37,818 nucleotides of DNA, taken from positions 1 through 37,818 of the forward strand of contig CAZRKA010000009.1 of the NCBI GenBank assembly GCA_964600345.1. The letters are read 5' to 3'. The DNA comes from JABMMZ01 sp964600345 (lineage in GTDB: Bacteria; Bacteroidota; Bacteroidia; NS11-12g; UBA955). Made by a program: the position numbers and the translations under genes. Shown one piece after another: positions 17,401 through 23,152 of the stretch (position 1 is the first letter of the stretch; every line of letters starts with the position of its first letter). A model generated the notes under the pieces. That model saw only the letters and a program-made list of their open reading frames with translations, made no database searches and was not told the origin of the DNA.

Positions 17401-19355
17401 TTGCCATCGCTACCGGTCCAGATATTATAGCTGATGACATCATTTTTCTGAGAGCGGTTGCTCAGCGAAAAATTATGCGGCCTGAAACACTGTGTGTCCT
17501 GATTGATGTCAAAAGCGGGCAAAGACTGCGGATGCACCCTTACGATTTTTACAGCACTGTCGGAACACAACCCGAGCGAACTCACTTCTAAAACGAGTCT
17601 GTAATTGCCCGCATTGGCAAAACTATGTTTGAGAACTGTATCGACACCAGCGGGACTGTTGTTGATTTTCCAGCTTCGATTTATCAGTGAATCGTTGGAA
17701 CCCGAACTGTCTCTGAACATAAAACTGTTGCCTCTGAAACACATGGATGTATCTCCTGTCTTTATTTGTGCTTTTACTTTATATGAGCGAATGACGACGG
17801 TATCGCTCAATCGGCAGTAGGCAGAATCCAGGACCTTCAATATATAGGTTCCGGCTGTGTTTACAGTTATTGATTTATTCTTGCTTCCATTATTCCATTT
17901 ATACTCCAGATAATTTCTGTGGCTGCTCAATGTTCTGGAAAATGAGTTTGCATTGCAATATGCAGTATCGTTGCCTATCCGGGGATCCACCAGGCGGATT
18001 TCTATTTCCTTCACCACCGTGTCTCTTTTGTTTTTCAGAAAAGATATCATGCGCACTTTATAAATACCCGGTAAACTGTATCTGTGTCTGGCGCTGTCCC
18101 TGCGGTTCGAAAAATTAAGTTTGCCCGAAGCAGAATCACCAAAATTCCAGTGTACAGAATCGGAAGTCTTGCGGACCGTTATAAACAGTGTTGTGTCGTT
18201 GATACAATTCCGGGAATAATTAAAATCATTATTAAGTATAAACGACTGTATGAAATTCGGCAATCCTATCCTTGCCACTCTGCCTGAACCAAGCGAAAGA
18301 TAATTGTTCTGAAACCTGCTGTTGCTGCCCATGCTGTCGGGAGCGTGCAATACCGCCATGGCATTGCTCCCCGACTGGCAGATGTATATTTTCTTATCGG
18401 GCCCCATCTGTATGCAGCCTTTGGTATTGCTGCCCGAGCTTACTACGCGCCTCGTCCCTCTGATTGTAGCGGCATTGCCCGAACGCAGGTGGTACTGGTA
18501 AATATCCGGACCATTAAATGAGGCTGTATACAAAAAAGAATCCTTGAAGGAAAATTCACACGAATAGGCAGAGGTTTGTACCCCCGACCAAGCCAGTGTG
18601 CGCGGATTGCTCACCACACCGTTGTTTGGATTGAAATCGAAAAGTTGTATGGTTGTATCGTTGGAACCACCGCCGAGTGTAGTACATAATAATTTGCCGT
18701 TATGAGAGGCTTTCAGATAACCGAAACGGTTGTTGCCGGTATAGCGCATTCCTGTCGCAGAAATTACAGGTGTAAGATTGAGACCGGTGTCTGACAAGAG
18801 GTAAGAAAAGAACCTGTTGCTGTTAAGCTCGTGAGTAATCACCCAAACATTATAGCCATCTGCATGGTTTACCGCAGTAATCTGTTCTTTCGAAACGGTA
18901 TTGATCAGACTGTTCTTTACTACCACCGAACCAAGACCGCTGCTGCGTTTCATGTCTACAATCGAATATCTGAAATTCTTGCCGCTTGTATTCTGCCAGT
19001 CGGGTATGGTAAACACATAGTAGAGCGAATCGTTGCCGGGCATGGGAACTATAACTGCAGACTGGGCAGAAATAGCATCACCCAGCAGACCGGTGCCGTT
19101 GCTCATGGCGCTGTGGTTGCGGTTGTATATCGTAATGCCGTTGGTGTAGAACAGTAACCTTCCGGAGGTATCGGAAATAGAAGCCACACCTTCATTCGTA
19201 GACATAGCTGAATTGGTAAGTGCAGAAGGCGAAGTTGTATTGAAAGTAATGGCTGCATTATTTCCGAAATACCAGTTATTGGCCTGCTTCTGTGCCTGCA
19301 ACTTAATAGCTGCAGTGGCCAGAAGCAAAGTCATCAATATACAGGCTCGTTTCAT
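14442..19355 (-). CDS. Giant secreted PKD-repeat protein with a type IX secretion (type B) C-terminal sorting domain
   Basis: The 1637-residue protein has a signal peptide (1-21, cut after LQAQ), an N-terminal region of about 350 residues that begins NNWYFGNNAAITFN and looks like a beta-propeller, and a first PKD-like module (about 380-455). A long tandem array of about 86-residue PKD-like modules follows (about 530-1535). Each has a core like SYxWDFGDG and two cysteines about 58-60 residues apart. The last 90 residues (from LPTAFSPNNN, with FEIFNSWGEKLFES and EWDGTYMG) are the gliding-motility-associated C-terminal domain used for type IX secretion and surface attachment. It is probably a surface adhesin or matrix protein. 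A -7 box TAACTTTG lies about 70 bases upstream. Confidence 0.92.
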   Translation of the reverse strand: MKRACILMTLLLATAAIKLQAQKQANNWYFGNNAAITFNTTSPSALTNSAMSTNEGVASISDTSGRLLFYTNGITIYNRNHSAMSNGTGLLGDAISAQSAVIVPMPGNDSLYYVFTIPDWQNTSGKNFRYSIVDMKRSSGLGSVVVKNSLINTVSKEQITAVNHADGYNVWVITHELNSNRFFSYLLSDTGLNLTPVISATGMRYTGNNRFGYLKASHNGKLLCTTLGGGSNDTTIQLFDFNPNNGVVSNPRTLAWSGVQTSAYSCEFSFKDSFLYTASFNGPDIYQYHLRSGNAATIRGTRRVVSSGSNTKGCIQMGPDKKIYICQSGSNAMAVLHAPDSMGSNSRFQNNYLSLGSGRVARIGLPNFIQSFILNNDFNYSRNCINDTTLFITVRKTSDSVHWNFGDSASGKLNFSNRRDSARHRYSLPGIYKVRMISFLKNKRDTVVKEIEIRLVDPRIGNDTAYCNANSFSRTLSSHRNYLEYKWNNGSKNKSITVNTAGTYILKVLDSAYCRLSDTVVIRSYKVKAQIKTGDTSMCFRGNSFMFRDSSGSNDSLINRSWKINNSPAGVDTVLKHSFANAGNYRLVLEVSSLGLCSDSAVKIVRVHPQSLPAFDINQDTQCFRPHNFSLSNRSQKNDVISYNIWTGSDGNTDTSEHLASRQFGADGNYTMRLTIVSQFACRDSISKPLWVMPEPKAFFRTSVDTMCFNQNKFIFTDSSTIKKGNIVSYKWLNGDGSFSDSRHPGSKRYIAAGSYQVELIANSEYGCTDTFRKTVTVLPSPVAAFSINNDTQCYNGHSFDLINNSDISDGIISFSWDLSDSRGISAKDISGKTYSQHGTYPIRLEVTSLAGCRDTADGLLQLNASPEAGIYTLKTAQCFKGHSFDLENRSNIIAGSIVRYEWVMDDGNTINSRDVLDYVYNAEDSFYVRMKVYSDKGCADSSNILLITHPQAHALAEIPNDSQCWQRNNFVIINKSTLKYGNLYYFWDFGDNSSSVESEPSDKRYPNRSAEYRLKLKLSTDHGCNDSFEKRIVLLERPLADFSINDTQQCLDGNLFSFKNESSFSAMSTLSYRWSKGDGNGNNGEMTPDHTYGQYGGYLCSLFVSSSLNNCADTAIRKLIVAAPPQVDFEIENDSQCLRNNLFRFINKSSSVFGDMYFEWNAGNGMKNTDTNFNAQYGVSGEYIVKLKVETEHGCADSTVKTVVLMPHPVAGFSINDTAQCLNSNSFDLINTTPALYGTQANTWHFGNDDFYSRDLIGLKINNEGKHNIRLAVVSGFGCTDTVSREVYLEKRGGGGIRFISDDSQCLKGNLFELELIQPPLPKRTRNLVWDMGDGNLYSTVKAVHTYADTGTYRPVLTTISENDCRDTVYGTVQIHPHPRSMFSNNNPCFPEPVLFTNVSEIDRGEIRSYQWDFGSGRYSSEKNPLVYYPQAGVYDVTLISVSQYGCADTLQVNNSVSLRPKPVADFKILRLPDDKDGMIVLQLKDDSKGNIMTYQWETLSEQSTEKNPVFRYADSGRFNFRLIVTNAEACSDTAYKNSGLIYPEFSFHLPTAFSPNNNIINDTYFPVMKGYVKKYRFEIFNSWGEKLFESSDPSAEWDGTYMGNPCPQGVYLCRIFLIPYNGEIGQYAVTFTLLR
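14751..17768 (-). repeat. Tandem array of about 12 PKD-like modules within the giant protein
   Basis: Module spacing is shown by the first cysteine of each unit at residues 539, 623, 708, 794, 879, 965, 1051, 1138, 1222, 1307 and 1390, giving steps of 83-87 residues (about 257 bases). The second cysteines are at 597, 682, 768, 853, 939, 1025, 1112, 1196, 1280, 1366, 1448 and 1532, mostly in the motif GCxD. The last unit lacks the first cysteine. DNA identity between units is low, so the array is old and not a recent expansion. Confidence 0.85.
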
Positions 19356-19425
19356 ATCGAATAATCAATCGTATTCTTAACAGCCCGCCTGACTTCCTGC
19401 AGACTGAATAAATGCGGCTTAGTGA

Positions 19426-19433
19426 CAAAGTTA
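19426..19433 (-). promoter_or_regulatory. -7 box TAACTTTG of the PKD protein gene
   Basis: TAACTTTG on the minus strand is an exact match to TAnnTTTG and lies about 70 bases before the ATG at 19355. A matching -33 TTTG is not found at 19-21 bases, so only this element is supported. Confidence 0.45.
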
Positions 19434-19551
19434 TACATTTTAGCAGAATCACATCTTTTTCCATCAAAATTTTACCGTTTGATGATTTAGAAAGATGGGA
19501 TTCAGAATAATAGACGCAGAATTGGGAAAAAGGTGACGGAGGGGATAGATG

Positions 19552-19596
19552 AAAGCTTGCCCTGTGGCGTGCGACGAAGGAGCTCTGCCACGGGGA
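19552..19596. repeat. Dispersed palindromic repeat, copy 2 of the 45-bp identical pair
   Basis: This copy is identical over 45 bases to 13602-13646 and is followed by a single GACTAAAG word. The two copies lie in the same orientation on either side of the PKD and DUF2188 genes, 5.95 kb apart. Confidence 0.85.
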
Positions 19597-19664
19597 CTAA
19601 AGTTTCGGGATGTGAGGTTAGAATAACAATTAAAATTGAATTCTGTTTAAAAACACAAATTCGT

Positions 19665-19692
19665 ATTACCCGCGGCTTCAGCCGGGGGTAAT
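19665..19692. repeat. 28-bp palindrome with a TTCA loop
   Basis: ATTACCCGCGGC pairs with GCCGGGGGTAAT, with one mismatch in 12 pairs, around the loop TTCA. It belongs to the same family as 13816 and 22561. Confidence 0.75.
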
Positions 19693-19784
19693 GCAATAAA
19701 CGGATTGCGCTTTAGCCCCTGTCTGGGTATATGTGTTTTAAAAAAATAAAAGGCAGCGGTTTGCAAATTGACGGCTAGTAAGTT

Positions 19785-19945
19785 ATTAAATTCTGCTGCG
19801 AACTTTCGTATCATACAAACTTTGTGTCCATTGTGTCTTCCTTGTGCATTCTTTGTGCAATTGGTTTTCCGGTTTTTTATGCTTTCCGGCATAAAGACAG
19901 ATTTTGTATAAAGGCATAAAACACAAAGCACACCAGGAAAAACCA
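19785..19945. repeat. Long intergenic repeat, copy 1 (86 bp identical to the copy at 21698)
   Basis: Positions 19817-19902 match 21698-21783 without a difference, and similarity continues on both sides. The left part is a chain of CTTTGTGTC-like words (CTTTGTGTC, ATTGTGTC, CTTGTGC, CTTTGTGC). A hairpin CCGG-TTTTTTATGCTTT-CCGG follows, and the right part contains the complementary words CACAAAG and CACACC. The arms could fold back on each other. The two copies bracket the outer-membrane gene pair. Confidence 0.85.
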
Positions 19946-20255
19946 CACGAAGTTCACAAAGAAATAACTCCGTGTCCTTCGCGACTTTGTGGTTTATACT
20001 CTCCGCTGCAAACTTTCACTGTAAAACAACTTAGCGTCCTCCGTGCATTCCTTGCGCTCTCCGTGTTATGGCTCACCGGTTCCCTATATGCCGCCAGGCA
20101 TCAAAGAGAATTATTAAATGAAACTTTTAAGCACAATGACCACAAAGTAAAAACCACGCTAAAATCAAAAAATGGAGTGTAACATCTTTAGTCCTCTTTA
20201 TTTACCATCCCAGACTGGCATCCTATTTGTGCCAATACCGGAAGCAAGACAAACT
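19946..20255. other. Intergenic stretch of word-like repeats, no gene seen
   Basis: The words CACAAAG, CTCCGTG, CTTTGTG and CTTGCGC recur at irregular spacing from about 19956 to 20080. Short open frames that cross this stretch consist of these words and were rejected. No clear promoter for the gene at 20256 was found here. Confidence 0.5.
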
Positions 20256-20921
20256 ATGAAAATACTTTTAACGGCAATTCTTCTGTGCGGTTGCTCTGCC
20301 GGATATGCGCAGCTCCGCGAGGGCAGTTTTAACATCAGCAGTTCTACTAGGCTTGGCTCTGAAGATGATGAATATCAATATTTCCCCCTGCCTGCCAATT
20401 CATTGGAAAGTCAATACAATTACACTTACCGCAACCTGAATATCAACGTCGGGATACATTATTTCCTTAAAAGAAATTTTTCAATCGGCTTGCAAACAGG
20501 CATCAATTACAGCAACTATACCAGCCTAGAGAAGCGCCTCAATGATACCACTTACTTAACGAGATACAATTTCAGTATTCCAATGGATATTGTATTCAGT
20601 GTTTATCATCCAATCAAACGCAATTTCTATCTGAGGAATCAATTTACCCTGGGAACAAGCTACCATAAAACCCTCATTAATAAAACAGATTTCAATTTAT
20701 CCGGAAACGCCTATTATGCATCCTACAACTTCGGTTTTATGTGGTTTCCCGGCAAAAGGATTGGCATCAATATGGCACTCGGCGGATTTGGTTTTAATCA
20801 CTACAGATACAAGAAACCGGTCTTTTTAGGAGATGAAACAATTAAAGGTGTGAGTGCTGTCAACTTTTCACTTAATACTTCAGAATTTATCATAGGCGTC
20901 AATTACTTTTTCGGACAATAA
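20256..20921 (+). CDS. Outer-membrane beta-barrel protein, first of a paralogous pair
   Basis: From the ATG at 20256 the protein has 221 residues and starts with a signal peptide (MKILLTAILLCGCSAGYAQ). The mature part alternates polar and hydrophobic residues in strand-like stretches (YTYRNLNINVGIHYFL, NFSIGLQTGINYSNY, FYLRNQFTLGTSY, YYASYNFGFMWFP, EFIIGVNYFFGQ) and ends in an aromatic barrel strand, the usual mark of an outer-membrane barrel. The frame extends 28 codons upstream, but that part lacks a signal peptide shape. The following gene, 22 bases on, is a paralog sharing GFMWFPGKRIGI / GFIWFPVQKIGI and the final strand. The function is unknown. Confidence 0.75.
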   Translation: MKILLTAILLCGCSAGYAQLREGSFNISSSTRLGSEDDEYQYFPLPANSLESQYNYTYRNLNINVGIHYFLKRNFSIGLQTGINYSNYTSLEKRLNDTTYLTRYNFSIPMDIVFSVYHPIKRNFYLRNQFTLGTSYHKTLINKTDFNLSGNAYYASYNFGFMWFPGKRIGINMALGGFGFNHYRYKKPVFLGDETIKGVSAVNFSLNTSEFIIGVNYFFGQ

Positions 20922-20943
20922 AATTATTCAATAACAACAACGT

Positions 20944-21639
20944 ATGAAATCAAAAACTACAAATACCCTTTTAGTCATACTCACCATAACATTTGGCAAT
21001 TATATTAAAGCGGAAATTCCACAGGGAAGAAAAAGCATTGGCGGAGCCCTGAGTTTTAGCGCAAACAGACAATTAGCAACACATACATACAACAATTCAA
21101 GTGTCACTCATATACCAAGAAAATATTTCAACTACAGTGTACTGCCCGAGTTTGCACTGTTTATCAGACCTAATCTAAGCATAGGCGTAAATGCAGGATA
21201 CATGCATTTTGTCAGTCATGAGTACTATCAGGGGTTCAAACAAAAATCAAGTAGCTCCATAGAATCCAGAATTCCTGCAAACATTATCTGCAACAAATAT
21301 TTCGACCTTTCAGGTGAATTTAGTTTCTGGGCAGGTGTTAACGCCGGACTTGCTTTTTCAAAATACAAGGTTACCAATAACATACTTACACCTCAGCCCG
21401 ACGTTATTAAAACGGATGGTTATACCATTCAGGCCGGCCTGCAATTTGGCTTTATCTGGTTTCCGGTTCAAAAAATCGGAATTACTCTGGGCGTAAGCGG
21501 CATGGGTTACGAAAAAATCCGCGATGATGAAGTATCTGTTTACAACTCACGCCGGACTACAAAGACAGACAATTTCCATTTCAATCTGAATGTAGCAAGA
21601 TTATCGCTGGGGATTAATTACTTTTTAAACGTTAAGTGA
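20944..21639 (+). CDS. Outer-membrane beta-barrel protein, second of a paralogous pair
   Basis: The 231-residue protein has a signal peptide (about 1-23, ending YIKAE) and strand-rich sequence such as LPEFALFIRPNLSIGVNAGYMHF, FSFWAGVNAGLAF and YTIQAGLQFGFIWFP, ending RLSLGINYFLNVK. It aligns in layout with its upstream neighbour over the whole mature length, so the two arose by tandem duplication and then diverged widely. Both genes would be co-transcribed. The pair is enclosed by two copies of the same long intergenic repeat. No specific porin or receptor family was recognised. Confidence 0.75.
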   Translation: MKSKTTNTLLVILTITFGNYIKAEIPQGRKSIGGALSFSANRQLATHTYNNSSVTHIPRKYFNYSVLPEFALFIRPNLSIGVNAGYMHFVSHEYYQGFKQKSSSSIESRIPANIICNKYFDLSGEFSFWAGVNAGLAFSKYKVTNNILTPQPDVIKTDGYTIQAGLQFGFIWFPVQKIGITLGVSGMGYEKIRDDEVSVYNSRRTTKTDNFHFNLNVARLSLGINYFLNVK

Positions 21640-21666
21640 AGAGATTGAATAATTTATTATTGATAA

Positions 21667-21825
21667 ATTAAATTCTGCTTAGAACTTTCATATCTTTAAA
21701 CTTTGTGTCCATTGTGTCTTCCTTGTGCATTCTTTGTGCAATTGGTTTTCCGGTTTTTTATGCTTTCCGGCATAAAGACAGATATTGTATAAAGGCATAA
21801 AACACAAAGATCACCAGGGAAATCC
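21667..21825. repeat. Long intergenic repeat, copy 2
   Basis: The identical core is 21698-21783; the next 26 bases differ from copy 1 at one position, after which the copies drift apart near CACCAGG. It starts 27 bases after the stop of the second outer-membrane gene, in the same orientation as copy 1, 1881 bases away. Confidence 0.85.
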
Positions 21826-21941
21826 TACACAAAGAACACCAGGGAATTTTCACCGTGTTCTCCCTACTAATGTTTTTTAAAGATTATTGAAAATTGACAA
21901 CCGAGACATGAGGCATATACAAATCTCTAATTTTTAGTCTT

Positions 21942-21972
21942 CCCCGACCACAGTAGCTTCAGCCGAGGTGTT
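21942..21972. repeat. Degenerate palindrome with the AGCTTCAGC core
   Basis: CCCCGACCACAGTAGCTTCA followed by GCCGAGGTG resembles the reverse complement of the 13699-13724 palindrome, with decayed arms. It lies between a single TAGTCTT unit and the main 7-mer array. Confidence 0.45.
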
Positions 21973-21990
21973 TCTTTATTCTTTCTTCTC

Positions 21991-22058
21991 TAGTCTCTAG
22001 TCTTTAGTCTCTAGTCTTTAGTCTTTAGTCTTTAGTCTCTAGTCTTTAGTCTCTAGCC
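21991..22058. repeat. Tandem array of the 7-mer TAGTCTY, nine full units
   Basis: Nine complete units run from 21991 to 22053, the last base being C or T (C,T,C,T,T,T,C,T,C), followed by a partial TAGCC. It is the reverse complement of the AAAGACT words at 13574. Perfect seven-base periodicity makes it prone to slippage. Confidence 0.95.
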
Positions 22059-22074
22059 TATCTTTCATCTTCCC

Positions 22075-22374
22075 CTACAAATACACCACTACCTCCTGCT
22101 CCTTCTCCACATCCATTTTCAGTTTTTTCCTGATTTCCACTTTCAATGGCAAGAGGTAAGCTTTCTGTTTTGTATCATACCAGATGGCTGTCTTCCATTC
22201 GAAACCCAAAATAGCAACCGAGGCAGGCAAACGCCCCCACCCCTCTTCCATGTCTTTAAATTGTTCTCTTATTTCCTGAGACAGATCACCCGGCAAACTG
22301 ACAAAATACCAGGCAGCAGGACCTTTGTACCTCCAGGGCAGGGCTTTGAAACGGTATGGTATTTTGCCGGGCAT
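22075..22374 (-). CDS. DUF1905 domain protein
   Basis: The 99-residue protein matches the DUF1905 domain: WYFVSLPGDLSQEIREQF, then GWGRLPASVAILGFEWKTAIW, then AYLLPLKVEIRKKLKM and a final strand EVVVYL. This small beta-rich domain is often found with YdeI-like proteins, and its function is unknown. The protein is soluble and has no signal peptide. The gene is alone, set between the 7-mer array and a nested palindrome, both of which reach within about 40 bases of its ends. Confidence 0.85.
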   Translation of the reverse strand: MPGKIPYRFKALPWRYKGPAAWYFVSLPGDLSQEIREQFKDMEEGWGRLPASVAILGFEWKTAIWYDTKQKAYLLPLKVEIRKKLKMDVEKEQEVVVYL

Positions 22375-22411
22375 TGGAGATGCGAAGATATAGATTAGAG
22401 ACTAAAGCCTG

Positions 22412-22449
22412 CCCCGTGTCGTTCCGCCTCAGGCGGATCTGATACGGGG
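22412..22449. repeat. Nested palindrome, copy 2
   Basis: CCCCGTGTC and GATACGGGG form the outer stem and CCGCCT-C-AGGCGG a perfect inner stem. It differs from 13657-13694 at three positions. It is flanked by GACTAAAG on the left and GCTAAAGAG on the right. Confidence 0.8.
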
Positions 22450-22560
22450 GCTAAAGAGATAAGAGTCTCACTGCTAATTGAGTTGTATTACACTTTGAAT
22501 TTTGATTGACATTTGAAAATACAATTTTCGCTATTTTAAAAACTCTGAGCAAACGTTTAA

Positions 22561-22580
22561 CCCCCGACTTCAGTCGGGGG
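22561..22580. repeat. 20-bp GC-rich palindrome with a TTCA loop
   Basis: CCCCCGAC-TTCA-GTCGGGGG is the cleanest member of the TTCA-loop family. The stretch from 22375 to 22737 otherwise holds only the nested palindrome and the promoter at 22685. Confidence 0.85.
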
Positions 22581-22684
22581 ATTTCCCACAAAGCGTATAA
22601 TCCACAGCGGAAAAGAATCCACCTACGCCTACATCTGAGTAAACGAAACACCGGATAAAATGATAATCAATCCGTGAAATGATA

Positions 22685-22692
22685 TACTTTTG
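22685..22692 (+). promoter_or_regulatory. -7 box TACTTTTG ahead of the small membrane protein
   Basis: An exact TAnnTTTG match about 45 bases before the ATG at 22738. It overlaps an in-frame TTG at 22690, which is therefore unlikely to be the start. No -33 TTTG is obvious. Confidence 0.45.
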
Positions 22693-22737
22693 CCTTCTTT
22701 TCATCTTATAAAGATCACCCATACCGATATTAAATCA

Positions 22738-23127
22738 ATGAAAACAAAAACCACAATACACCTCATACTTGGCATCATAGCAGCAGTCAGTCTCATGCAT
22801 CTGCTCATCCTGTTTGGTGTCATCAACTATCAAAACGCCTGGGGAGGTCGTCTGAAGAATGAGCAGCAAATGTATGTTTTCGAAACGCTGTCTCTGCTGA
22901 TCAACCTGTTTCTTGTTTATGTGCTGCTGATCAAAGCAGGATACATTAAAGGTATTTTATCGGGTAAAGCTATCAGGGTAGTGTTGTGGATATACTGCCT
23001 GCTCTTTGCCCTCAACACTATAGGCAATCTCCTGGCAGTTTCAAGTTTTGAGAAGATGTTTTCGCTGCTGACCCTGCTATTGTGTTTGCTGATATGGAAA
23101 GTAGTGAGGGATAAAAAGAGAGCTTAA
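22738..23127 (+). CDS. Small four-helix membrane protein, function unknown
   Basis: From the ATG at 22738 the protein has 129 residues with four hydrophobic segments (about 7-29, 48-66, 78-98 and 102-120) and a basic C-terminus (KVVRDKKRA). No family motif was recognised. It is convergent with the CusA-like pump gene, whose stop lies 25 bases away, and is the last gene before the metal cluster; no link to metals is visible. Confidence 0.7.
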   Translation: MKTKTTIHLILGIIAAVSLMHLLILFGVINYQNAWGGRLKNEQQMYVFETLSLLINLFLVYVLLIKAGYIKGILSGKAIRVVLWIYCLLFALNTIGNLLAVSSFEKMFSLLTLLLCLLIWKVVRDKKRA

Positions 23128-23152
23128 AATTTAATTTTAAAATTGCAGCTTA

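Noticed and set aside
14751..17768. Recent expansion of the PKD array by DNA duplication
   Set aside because: Modules are similar in protein pattern only; no long identical DNA stretches between units were seen.
19502..20182. Several short frames (64-99 codons) around the long intergenic repeat
   Set aside because: They consist of repeat words and palindromes, have no signal or motif, and overlap each other on both strands.
21991..22058. CRISPR-like repeat array
   Set aside because: The 7-base units are contiguous without spacers and no cas genes are present.
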